Shown one piece after another: positions 27,509-36,103 of a DNA stretch of 64,000 bases. A model generated the notes under the pieces. It made no database searches. It had not been told where the DNA came from and worked only from the letters and a program-made list of their open reading frames with translations. Position 1 is the stretch's first letter. Every line of letters begins with the position of its first letter. This DNA comes from a bacterium (GTDB lineage: Bacteria; Auribacterota; UBA6266). Location: assembly GCA_023228325.1 (NCBI GenBank), contig JALOBK010000001.1:1-64000 (forward strand). The letters are read 5' to 3'. A program made the position numbers and the translations under genes.

Positions 27509-28572
27509 AATCTTGGGTTTTCCCACTGTTGATGGTTCTGCTGATGGTTCTGCTGATGGTTTTGCTGGTGGTTCTGCTGATGGTTCTGCCTGGATTTCCT
27601 CGCCTCTGAAAATATCATCTTGCCCGCCGTCGTCTGGAGAATGCTTGTAACCTCAACTTCAATCCGTTTGCCTATCAGTTTTCTGCCGTCAGTTACAACG
27701 ACCATGGTCCCGTCTTCGAGATAACCTATGCCCTGGTTTTTTTCTTTACCTTCCCTGACTACATGGACTTTAAGCGTTTCTCCGGGAAAAACCACAGTCT
27801 TCAGCGAATTAGCCAGGTCATTTATATTCAATACACTCACTTTTTCTATCTCTGCGATTTTATTCAGATTATAATCGTTTGTCAGTATTTTCGCATCCAT
27901 GATCTTTGCGAGGCGTATTAACTTGTGGTCAACTTCCTGTATATCGGAAAAATCAGAGTCATCTATCTTGACTTCGACCTTGGGATTATCCTGGATTTTT
28001 TTGAGCATCTCAAGTCCTCTTCTGCCCCTCTGCCGTTTCAAATCATCCGAAGAATCCGCTATCAACTGCAGTTCCCGAAGGACAAAACGGGGGATAACAA
28101 GAACATCATCGATAAATCCCGATTCAATAATATCTATCACCCTCCCGTCTATAATTACACTTGTATCCACAATAACAAACCGCCTTGTCTTATACTGTCT
28201 TGTAAAACGCACATAGGGAACTATCATATGTAATTCATCTCTTCCGCCGTAAACAAACATCATCCCTATATAACAGAATATCGCTGTTATGATAATTTTC
28301 TGATAAGCTTCCAGGGGGGTAAAAGGGATAAACAGGATCTTAATTATAAGATCTGCGACTACCGCTCCCAGAACAAATCCTATCAGGGCGGAAGTAACGC
28401 CCCTGAAAGAAAAACGTTTCAGTCCCAATTCAATGCCGATGACAATAATACCTACGCCAAAACCGGCCGCCGCGCCGGCAACGGAAGGGACATCGTATAT
28501 AGTCGGAACGAAATCCCATCCGATCACCGCGCAAAAAACACAAAAACAGATCCTTATAATCCATAATGTCAT
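27505..28572 (-). CDS. PIN/TRAM-domain membrane protein (YacL family)
   Basis: A 355-residue protein with about four N-terminal membrane helices (residues 2-110), a PIN nuclease domain opening with FVIVDTSVIIDGRVIDII and containing ILTNDYNL, and a C-terminal TRAM RNA-binding domain. The same family (YacL) lies next to ispD in Firmicutes; its function is not firmly known. ATG at 28572 has GAGG nine bases upstream. The C-terminus ends in five perfect or near-perfect QNHQ units coded by a 12-base tandem repeat, a tail not expected in the family. The stop overlaps the ispD start by ATGA. Confidence 0.92.
   Translation of the reverse strand: MTLWIIRICFCVFCAVIGWDFVPTIYDVPSVAGAAAGFGVGIIVIGIELGLKRFSFRGVTSALIGFVLGAVVADLIIKILFIPFTPLEAYQKIIITAIFCYIGMMFVYGGRDELHMIVPYVRFTRQYKTRRFVIVDTSVIIDGRVIDIIESGFIDDVLVIPRFVLRELQLIADSSDDLKRQRGRRGLEMLKKIQDNPKVEVKIDDSDFSDIQEVDHKLIRLAKIMDAKILTNDYNLNKIAEIEKVSVLNINDLANSLKTVVFPGETLKVHVVREGKEKNQGIGYLEDGTMVVVTDGRKLIGKRIEVEVTSILQTTAGKMIFSEARKSRQNHQQNHQQNHQQNHQQNHQQWENPRL
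27526..27585 (-). repeat. Tandem 12-base repeat, five units, coding for QNHQ
   Basis: Five head-to-tail 12-base units (minus strand AACCATCAGCAG in one register) run 27526-27585, followed by a partial unit. Three units are identical, the fourth from the left (62-73 of the 27500 block) has two changes that keep the protein sequence, and one has a single silent change. All lie in frame at the 3' end of the PIN/TRAM gene. Confidence 0.9.
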
Positions 28573-28576
28573 ATAA

Positions 28577-29779
28577 TCAATCCTCTGCAATATTTGTAAT
28601 TTTTTCAAGAACCCTGATTTCCTCTATGGAATCTTTCGCTTCATTATTGTCGGGATTAAGATCAAGGACTTTCTTGTATTCTTTAATGGCCGCGGAATAT
28701 TTTTTCTGCGCCCTGTAAAGGGTCCCGAGCAGATGATGGACTTCCTCGGAATCTGGATTTTTCTGAAGAACCATTTCATAAGATTCCGCCGCTTTATCGT
28801 ACGCCTTCTTATTGAAATATATCGTGCCCAGCAAAATGCTCGCCGGAGTAAAATCAGGGTCATTATCAACGATTTCATGGCACTGCAGAATCGCATTATT
28901 ATAGTCCTTGATATTAAAATAAAACATGGCAAGATTATATCTTGATTCAATAAGGCTGGGATTAATTTCAACGGCTTTTTTCAGAACCTCTATACCCTGG
29001 CCCACATAATTCATTTTCCTGTATATTTCACCCATTGCCACATAAGCATCAAGAATACTCGGCTCTATCTCCACAACTTTCTCATATTCTTTAATAGCGT
29101 TCCTGTAGTCCTGTTTAACGTCATATATTTTTGCCAGGTTATAATGGGGCCCTATCGCATCCGGCATTTCTTCAACCGCTTTCCTGTATTTTTCGATAGC
29201 CTGATCATATTTCTTCTGGGATACAAGGGCATTGGCTTCGTCAAAATAACCTACCGCCGATTTTCTCCTTTCCTTTTTCTGCTCTCTTTCCTGTTCCTCT
29301 CCGACAATTAAATCCCTAAGGTCTTTGCTTATATACTTTCCCTCGTATAAAACAAGATTTTCGCTTTTGACCCTTTCTTTTATCTGCGCGATTATTGACC
29401 TTCCTTTCAAAGTTAATTTCTCAGCCCATTTGGTAATATCGGAAGTATAAACAGGATAGGTCCTTTTAAAATCATCCAGTTTTTTACTCGCTTCTCCGCA
29501 CATTTCCAGCGTGACTTCAGGCCTGGTTTCAACCTCGGCGTCCGTCAGAAGATTTTCGATTTCTTCAAGCGCCGCGGGCTTAATCGAAATGATTTTATCT
29601 TTTTTTATGGCAACAACCCCCGACGGCATTTTAATTTCGATCATTTCATTGTCGGCATATGATATATCCCCTTTTAAAACCGCTCCGCCCTCAACCCTTA
29701 TTACATCTGCCGAAACCGGCTGGCATATAATAAAAATTATTATTGGAAAGAATATAAGAATAAAATGCCTGAACGTCAT
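28577..29779 (-). CDS. Exported TPR protein
   Basis: A 400-residue protein of unknown specific role. Residues 1-24 are a signal peptide ending QPVSA. A small beta domain follows (25-66, DVIRVEGGAVLKGD to DKIISI), then a helical stretch, the motif LVLYEGKYISKDLRDLI (142-158) with a Lys/Glu helix, and at about 175-390 at least five TPR units (such as GPHYNLAKIYDVKQDYRNAI and EVHHLLGTLYRAQKKYSAAI). TPR proteins in the periplasm usually scaffold assemblies. The gene has AAGGGGGT before its ATG and lies where Firmicutes carry disA, between radA and the yacL-like gene. Confidence 0.85.
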   Translation of the reverse strand: MTFRHFILIFFPIIIFIICQPVSADVIRVEGGAVLKGDISYADNEMIEIKMPSGVVAIKKDKIISIKPAALEEIENLLTDAEVETRPEVTLEMCGEASKKLDDFKRTYPVYTSDITKWAEKLTLKGRSIIAQIKERVKSENLVLYEGKYISKDLRDLIVGEEQEREQKKERRKSAVGYFDEANALVSQKKYDQAIEKYRKAVEEMPDAIGPHYNLAKIYDVKQDYRNAIKEYEKVVEIEPSILDAYVAMGEIYRKMNYVGQGIEVLKKAVEINPSLIESRYNLAMFYFNIKDYNNAILQCHEIVDNDPDFTPASILLGTIYFNKKAYDKAAESYEMVLQKNPDSEEVHHLLGTLYRAQKKYSAAIKEYKKVLDLNPDNNEAKDSIEEIRVLEKITNIAED

Positions 29780-29798
29780 ATATTTACCCCCTTCATTT

Positions 29799-31145
29799 CT
29801 AAAACAACTTGTCGATTACATCCTGAATAGACTTAACTTTTACCGTTTCAATGCCTTTTATCGAAACATCGCTGCTGTTGCCGGCCGGAACAAATGCGGT
29901 TCTAAACCCAAGCCTGACAGATTCGCTCAATCTTCTTTTTGGATTTGTTACACTTCGGACTTCGCCTCCAAGCCCCACTTCACCGATAAAAATACTCTCC
30001 TGTTTGACCGGAATATCTTTTAAAGCCGAAACCAGCGCAAGGCAAACCGCCAGATCGGCGGCTGTTTCATTAATTTTTACACCGCCGGCGATGTTTATAA
30101 AAACATCCTGCGAGTTGAACAAAAAGCCGCATCTCTTCTCAAGCACGGCTATCAGAAGCATTAACCTGTTTACATCAAAGCCCGTGGCTCTTCTTTTAGG
30201 AACGCCGTAAGAAGGGCTGACCAGAGCCTGGATTTCTATCAAAATAGGCCGGGAACCTTCCATACACGACACAACGACAGATCCTGAGATATCCGGTCTT
30301 CTTTCCGATATAAATAACTCCGATGGATTTTCGATTTCAAGCAGACCTTTTTCGGTCATGTTAAAAATCGCGATCTCATCCGTTGAACCGAACCTGTTTT
30401 TAACAGCTCTCACGATCCTGTAGGCGTGCTGCCTTCCCCCTTCAAAATACAATACCGTATCAACCAAATGCTCTACAACTTTAGGGCCTGCTATCATGCC
30501 GCTTTTTGTTATATGTCCGACAATAAAGAACACTATATTATTTACTTTCGCAAGCCTTACCAGCTGGCTGGAACAATATCTTACCTGACCAACGGTGCCC
30601 GGAGCGGATGTCAGGGCATTGCTGTAAAGGACCTGTATGGAATCCACAACAACCAATTGGGGCCTGTGCTTTGCTATGCATTTTATAATCGGCTCAAGCG
30701 ACGTCTCGGAAATAAGTTCTACCCCGTCGGATAAAGCGTTTATTCTTTCCGCTCTCAAACGGGTTTGGGCAATTGATTCTTCTCCGCAGATATAGAGACA
30801 TTTCACATTTTTTTGCGAAGCCAATCCGGCTGTTTGCAGAAGCAGCGTAGATTTTCCTATGCCGGGATCCCCTCCCAAAAGCACAACCGATCCTTTTACC
30901 GCTCCGCCTCCCAGTGTCCTGTCGAGCTCACGGATTCCCGTGGTAATACGCTTATATTCTTCTGTTTCCCCTCCTTTAAGGCTTTGCGGAATAATATCCC
31001 TGGTTTTTTCCATAGCAGTTTCGGAAAACGAAATTTCTTCTTCTGCGAGCGTACCCCATTCCTGACATTGAGGACACCTTCCAAACCAGTTAAAACTCGA
31101 AAAACCGCAAACCTGGCATATGTATCCGGAAGCACTTTTCACCAT
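29799..31145 (-). CDS. radA: DNA repair protein RadA (Sms)
   Basis: RadA is a RecA-like ATPase that promotes branch migration in recombination. The zinc finger is C10-x2-C13 and C24-x2-C27, the P-loop GGDPGIGKSTLLLQ is near residue 89, KNRFGST is the RadA signature, and the C-terminus is a Lon-protease-like domain. The 448-residue length is normal. Its ATG overlaps the mlaD stop (TAATG). In Firmicutes radA follows clpC directly; here four envelope genes intervene. Confidence 0.97.
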   Translation of the reverse strand: MVKSASGYICQVCGFSSFNWFGRCPQCQEWGTLAEEEISFSETAMEKTRDIIPQSLKGGETEEYKRITTGIRELDRTLGGGAVKGSVVLLGGDPGIGKSTLLLQTAGLASQKNVKCLYICGEESIAQTRLRAERINALSDGVELISETSLEPIIKCIAKHRPQLVVVDSIQVLYSNALTSAPGTVGQVRYCSSQLVRLAKVNNIVFFIVGHITKSGMIAGPKVVEHLVDTVLYFEGGRQHAYRIVRAVKNRFGSTDEIAIFNMTEKGLLEIENPSELFISERRPDISGSVVVSCMEGSRPILIEIQALVSPSYGVPKRRATGFDVNRLMLLIAVLEKRCGFLFNSQDVFINIAGGVKINETAADLAVCLALVSALKDIPVKQESIFIGEVGLGGEVRSVTNPKRRLSESVRLGFRTAFVPAGNSSDVSIKGIETVKVKSIQDVIDKLF

Positions 31146-32056
31146 TATCTGATAAATCCCCTATTTATACCTTCACCGAGTTCATTTGTATCGGGATAAT
31201 CATCTTTTTCAGAAGAGGATTTTGTCCGTCTTGATTTATCGGATTTTCCCGCCTTATAGAACAACCCGTGTTCTCTCAAATCTTTTATCAGTCCTGTAAG
31301 CTCATTATATAATTCGGCATCCACTACAAGTTTGCCCGCCGTGCCGTTTCCTTCTTTTATAGAGACAAGGATGTCATTCAGGTTATCAATGCTGTTTTCC
31401 AGTTTTTCGGCGTCAGCCTTGAATCCCTCTATCATTTTCGTGATGTTTTGTTCGTTATTCTCCAAAAGAGAATCCAATCTGCAGATGAATTGCCTCATTT
31501 CCATGGTGAGATTTTTTGTGTTCGAGAACGTATCTGAAAGGTTTTTAACATTCTGATCGGTAAGAAGTTTCTCGATCCCGTTTGCGGCATTGTTAATCGA
31601 CTTGAATATTTTCTGTCCCTCTTTAGCCAGATCATCAAACATAACAGGGTTTATGCCTATGATTTTATCATTCGGTTTTAATATCCTTGCCGTCTGGCTT
31701 ACAGGGGTGAATTCAATGTGTTTTTCGCCAAGTATGCCGTAAGACTGTATGGACACCCTGGCATCCTCCCTTAGAATAACGCCCTGCGCAACCTCCATAA
31801 CCACCTCAACATGGGAAGTTTCCCCCTCTGTCAGGTTCTCGGTTTTCAGGACCAGGTCTACGACTTTTCCCATCTCAACGCCCGAGCATCTCACCGGAGC
31901 CCCTTTAATAACCCCTCCGGTAAAATCAAAAACACCTATGACCCTGTAAGTCTCTTTAAATTCTTTATTGCCCAATTTCAATATCATAAAAGCCAATACC
32001 AATAAACCAATAAGAACAAATAATCCCACTTTGAATTCTAATCTGTTATCTTGCAT
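31145..32056 (-). CDS. mlaD: MlaD-type MCE domain lipid-transport protein
   Basis: A periplasmic substrate-binding subunit of an MCE lipid transporter. ATG at 32056 (GGAG eight bases upstream) starts a 303-residue protein with one membrane helix (LEFKVGLFVLIGLLVLAFMI) and an MCE domain at about 40-120 (VIKGAPVRCSGVEMGKV). The rest is helical with a long C-terminal segment, expected to form a channel, and a charged tail. It lies with mlaF and mlaE; no mlaC or mlaB is seen nearby. Confidence 0.9.
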   Translation of the reverse strand: MQDNRLEFKVGLFVLIGLLVLAFMILKLGNKEFKETYRVIGVFDFTGGVIKGAPVRCSGVEMGKVVDLVLKTENLTEGETSHVEVVMEVAQGVILREDARVSIQSYGILGEKHIEFTPVSQTARILKPNDKIIGINPVMFDDLAKEGQKIFKSINNAANGIEKLLTDQNVKNLSDTFSNTKNLTMEMRQFICRLDSLLENNEQNITKMIEGFKADAEKLENSIDNLNDILVSIKEGNGTAGKLVVDAELYNELTGLIKDLREHGLFYKAGKSDKSRRTKSSSEKDDYPDTNELGEGINRGFIR

Positions 32057-32099
32057 TATCTCATCTCCGTTTATTAATAATTGATTATCTATCCATAAT

Positions 32100-32852
32100 T
32101 TACAGGTCTTTCTCGGTAATAGGTCCCTGTGAGCTCCCGGATATAAACTGCCTGACAACGGGATTTGAAGTATTCTGTATTTCCCCGGGTGTCCCGCTCT
32201 CTATAATGTGCCCGTCATAAAGCATGGCAATCCTGTCGGCTATTTTATAAGCGCTCTTCATGTCATGAGTTACCGCAAATGATGTGACATTAAATTCGTG
32301 TTTTAATTTTACTATTAAATCATTGATGACATCCGAAGTTATAGGGTCAAGGCCGGTGGTGGGTTCGTCATATAAAATAATTTCAGGATCCATCGCAAAA
32401 GCCCGGGCAAGCCCGACTCTTTTTCTCATGCCGCCGCTGAGTTCCGCCGGCTTTTTTTCCTCTATGCCGTAAAGCCCCACCAACGCTAACTTTTCCTTAA
32501 CAAGCCTGTTTATCTGTTCTTCGGACATCTCCATATGTTCACGCAGCCCGAAAGCGACATTTTCCTTAACTGTCATAGAATCAAAAAGGGCGGCGGCCTG
32601 GAACAACATCCCGAATCTTTTTCTGTGTTCGACAAGATCCTGTTCCCTTAAACGCGATATATTGACCTCGTTAAAGAAAAGATCTCCGCTGTCAGGTTTT
32701 AAAATGCCGATGAGATGTTTAAGCAAAACGCTTTTACCGCACCCGCTGCGCCCTATTATCACGATCGTTTCGCCTTTTTTAACATCCAGGTTTATCCCTT
32801 TCAGGACTTCCTGCCCGGCAAAATTTTTATGGACGTCAACTATTTTAATCAC
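32100..32852 (-). CDS. mlaF: MlaF-type ABC transporter ATP-binding protein
   Basis: The ATPase of the lipid transporter. Walker A is GRSGCGKSVLLKHLIG, the signature is LSGGMRKRVGLARAFAMDP, Walker B is IILYDEPTTGLDP, and the switch His is in AVTHDMKSAYKIADR. The length of 250 residues is typical of MlaF. The start is GTG at 32852 with AAGGAG eight bases upstream. It lies 19 bases after mlaE. Confidence 0.95.
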   Translation of the reverse strand: MIKIVDVHKNFAGQEVLKGINLDVKKGETIVIIGRSGCGKSVLLKHLIGILKPDSGDLFFNEVNISRLREQDLVEHRKRFGMLFQAAALFDSMTVKENVAFGLREHMEMSEEQINRLVKEKLALVGLYGIEEKKPAELSGGMRKRVGLARAFAMDPEIILYDEPTTGLDPITSDVINDLIVKLKHEFNVTSFAVTHDMKSAYKIADRIAMLYDGHIIESGTPGEIQNTSNPVVRQFISGSSQGPITEKDL

Positions 32853-32871
32853 ACCGCCATCTCCTTTATCA

Positions 32872-33654
32872 TCAGAACAGAATAATCGATAAAAAGAAAT
32901 CGGAAATCAATATGGAGATGCATGCGACAACTACAGCCTGTGTCGTCGCTTTTCCCACTCCCTCGGCCCCTTCAGTGGCCGAAAAGCCCTTATAACACCC
33001 TGTCAGGGCCACTATTATCGCAAAGAAAAAAGATTTTATTATTCCGTTTGCCAAATCGAAATTATCCGTATAATCAAGCATGTTTTTCATAAAAAATGTC
33101 CCGTTTATCCCCATAAACTTAACGCCTATCAGGTATCCTCCCACTATGCCGACAAAAATGGAATAAACAGTCAGCATAGGAACCAGCAATACACATGCAA
33201 GAAACCGCGGGACAACAAGATATTTAATAGGGTTGCTTGCCAGGCTTTTCAACGCATCTATCTGTTCCGTAACCTTCATTGTGCCGAGTTCGGCGGCCAT
33301 AGAAGCCCCGACTCTGCCGGCGACCATAAGCCCCGTCAGGACCGGACCCAGTTCATTGGTCATTGACAATCCGACCAGGATACCGATCGACGTATCCATG
33401 GATATCTTGTGCAATTGATAATATGACTGAACCGCCAGAACCATCCCGGTAAAAATACCTGTCAGCAATACAACAGGGAGGGATTTTATCCCTATTTCTT
33501 TCATCTGGGCAAGAATGATTTCCCTTCTCGGAGGCGTAGTAAACATGCACCATATTGTCTCGACAAACATCAGCGCCGCTTCGCCCAATTGTTTAATAAT
33601 GCCTAAAATTCTCCTGCCGAACATACCAACCAGTGACAGAAACAACGTTTTCAT
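32872..33654 (-). CDS. mlaE: MlaE-type lipid transporter permease
   Basis: A 260-residue inner-membrane permease with about five helices. The family block GPVLTGLMVAGRVGASMAAELGTMKVTEQIDALKSL lies at about residues 104-140 (given here in part: ELGTMKVTEQIDAL). With mlaF and mlaD it forms an MCE transporter moving phospholipids between the two membranes. It starts ten bases after the AsmA-like gene ends. Confidence 0.95.
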   Translation of the reverse strand: MKTLFLSLVGMFGRRILGIIKQLGEAALMFVETIWCMFTTPPRREIILAQMKEIGIKSLPVVLLTGIFTGMVLAVQSYYQLHKISMDTSIGILVGLSMTNELGPVLTGLMVAGRVGASMAAELGTMKVTEQIDALKSLASNPIKYLVVPRFLACVLLVPMLTVYSIFVGIVGGYLIGVKFMGINGTFFMKNMLDYTDNFDLANGIIKSFFFAIIVALTGCYKGFSATEGAEGVGKATTQAVVVACISILISDFFLSIILF

Positions 33655-33664
33655 AAAAACCTTC

Positions 33665-36103
33665 TTAATTTATATGGACATCCCTGTTATACCAATTCAT
33701 GATTTTATCAGGAAGTTCAAAATCGACATTATTAAAAATATTTTCCTCGTTAAGATCGATAAACCCGACTACTTTCGTATCTCTGCTGTCTATGACCGCT
33801 TTGGAATTCGGCAAATCAATAATAGGTCCCGCCCCGTCAAGGGTGATATACACATCATCGATTTTCATGTTTCCCGAATAGCCGTCTTTAATTTTTAACT
33901 TGCCGGTCGTATATATATATGACGGATTTCCCTTCACCTGAAGATACCCGCTTATTAAGCCTCCATATCTTGCGCCGGACGGCTCCATCTCCAGCTTTTT
34001 CAGATACGCCAGTTGAAAATCGTCGCATTCAAACACAAAATCCAACTTCGCCGGGATATTAAAATCAAAATATCCTTTTGCGTTTATATATTTATCTATA
34101 AGTAAAGAATCTATGCTTACCCTTCTTTCATTAATTCTACCCTTTCCGACAATATCGTCAAATATTAAAGTGCCTATACTTAAAAAAGTTGATTTAAGCT
34201 CAAGGTTCTCCACATAAAAATCTCTCGTGCTCTTATCAAAATTCAGGTCCCCTGTCAATTCGATCTGCGTTTTTACCGGAAGAGAATGTATTTTAGTATT
34301 TTCAAACTCAAATACCGCGCCCAGTTTTCCCTCATCTATATTCAGATCCACATTGATACGGCCGGAGCCTAATCTTAAGATATACCTGCTCTCCAACGAC
34401 CAATTGCCGTATTCCCCGCGGAGAGTGCCGGTTCCTTCAATTGTATATTCATCAAACAATGTCCTGTTCTTCGAATCAAGAAGCAGCTTATATTCGGCGC
34501 ATGTGGCGGGCTCGGACAAAAAATCTATTTTAAACCTGTCATCAGGCTTCAATCCGAAATACCCCGCGATCTCCAGCTTGTCGCCTATTGTCATTTTTTC
34601 TATAATAACTTTTCTGCCGTCGCCTTTAAACGCGCCTTCCATCTTAACCTTATCAAATTTTGATTCCATAAAGGTTTTGGCCTTCAAAGTCCAGTCTTGA
34701 ATGTCGCCTTCCATCAAAAATGTCCCTGAAATCGGCATGTCATCAATCCAATTTTTTCCGATATCGGTTTTCATGAATTTTCTTATGTCTTTAATCTTTG
34801 CATCCTTTATCTCCGCGCTGATATTGAACTTCGGACCCTCATAGTAATAGACATTCCCGAATACCAGAATCTTATCGGTTATGTGCAACCTGTCAAAAAC
34901 CAGATGCCCCGCTTCCGCGGTAATATTCCCGCTTATTTTGCTTTTATCCTTATCTTTCAGTTTAAATTCCCCGTCTTTTGCCGATATATTGAAACCGGTT
35001 TCGGATATTCTTGTGCTTGAAGCAATAAGGGAAAAAGAAATGTTTTCGGTAAATATATCTCCGGAACGGGTCCCGTATCCGCCTTTAATCGACAATTCAT
35101 TCAAAGGCCCCCGGAAATCAATGGAAGCATACGCCCTGTCTTCGCCGATTTTCATAATACCGTCGATGACAGGAACATCATCCCTGCTCAAAGTGCCCCC
35201 GAAAGTAAAATTGCCGTCCCTTATGGACCCTTCCACGCCGGTAAATATTAATTTTTCCCTATCGACGTCAACCTTTCCCGACAAATCATGAATTTTTCCG
35301 GTGCCTTTCAGGAACTTGCCGGATACCTGATTAAACAGCCATGTTGCCCGGGATACATTATCATTTAAAAATACTATTTCCGCATCAAGTGTTCCCGCCG
35401 AAAGTTCAAAATAATCGAATATCCTGGGTGATGAAGACAGCTGATATTTATTGATTTTAACATTTGTAATTATATCTTTTTCTTTGATATCTATTTTACT
35501 TTTTACCGACACAGTCCCATCAGAACCGCCTGTTCCGAATTCTCCTGAAAGGGAAATATCCGATAAATCCTGCGGTCCCGAATTAAGTTCTCCCGTTATG
35601 TTGACTGTTCTCACTTTCAGGCTTCCGTCGCCGTTAAATACGGCGACATCCCCTTTGCTGATGCTCAACCTGATATTTTTTTTATTTAAAATTTCCGTTT
35701 CAAAAAGTTCGGGTGATATGCCTAATCTTTGTTTTGCCTCCGCAGACTCATCCAGCGCTTCTTTAACATAAACAACAGGGTTATCAACCTCAACCAGATG
35801 TCCTGTGTCTTTATCCGCCAGAAAAAGCGCTGACAGCGTAATGTCGCTCTTAACATCTTTCGCTTTGACCAGGATATTATAATTTTTATATCTCCCCTCA
35901 ATCTTCATGTTTTCGAAACAAACGCCCTGTGTCAACCCTCCTGTAATATTGTCCACGCTTACATCAAGGTTAAGAGCGGCCGAAATCCTCCATTCAAGAA
36001 CAGGCTTTATGAACATGTTCAGGAAATAACTTCTAAACAGAAAAAGGATTATTAATCCGGCAAGTATGAACAAAGCGGTTTTGCGTAAAAATATTTTTTT
36101 CAT
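33665..36103 (-). CDS. AsmA/TamB-like inner-membrane-anchored envelope protein
   Basis: An 812-residue protein with one N-terminal membrane helix (TALFILAGLIILFLFRSYFL) and then an almost wholly beta-rich periplasmic region of repeated amphipathic strands (for example LSGEFGTGGSDGTVSVKSKI, IDGIMKIGEDRAYASIDFRG). The start ISAALNLDVSVDNITGG is typical of AsmA-family chorein-like N-termini. Such proteins (TamB, YdbH, YhdP) are proposed lipid bridges across the periplasm; that role here is inference. It overlaps the clpC stop by ATGA and precedes mlaE, so it is probably made with the Mla transporter. Confidence 0.7.
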   Translation of the reverse strand: MKKIFLRKTALFILAGLIILFLFRSYFLNMFIKPVLEWRISAALNLDVSVDNITGGLTQGVCFENMKIEGRYKNYNILVKAKDVKSDITLSALFLADKDTGHLVEVDNPVVYVKEALDESAEAKQRLGISPELFETEILNKKNIRLSISKGDVAVFNGDGSLKVRTVNITGELNSGPQDLSDISLSGEFGTGGSDGTVSVKSKIDIKEKDIITNVKINKYQLSSSPRIFDYFELSAGTLDAEIVFLNDNVSRATWLFNQVSGKFLKGTGKIHDLSGKVDVDREKLIFTGVEGSIRDGNFTFGGTLSRDDVPVIDGIMKIGEDRAYASIDFRGPLNELSIKGGYGTRSGDIFTENISFSLIASSTRISETGFNISAKDGEFKLKDKDKSKISGNITAEAGHLVFDRLHITDKILVFGNVYYYEGPKFNISAEIKDAKIKDIRKFMKTDIGKNWIDDMPISGTFLMEGDIQDWTLKAKTFMESKFDKVKMEGAFKGDGRKVIIEKMTIGDKLEIAGYFGLKPDDRFKIDFLSEPATCAEYKLLLDSKNRTLFDEYTIEGTGTLRGEYGNWSLESRYILRLGSGRINVDLNIDEGKLGAVFEFENTKIHSLPVKTQIELTGDLNFDKSTRDFYVENLELKSTFLSIGTLIFDDIVGKGRINERRVSIDSLLIDKYINAKGYFDFNIPAKLDFVFECDDFQLAYLKKLEMEPSGARYGGLISGYLQVKGNPSYIYTTGKLKIKDGYSGNMKIDDVYITLDGAGPIIDLPNSKAVIDSRDTKVVGFIDLNEENIFNNVDFELPDKIMNWYNRDVHIN

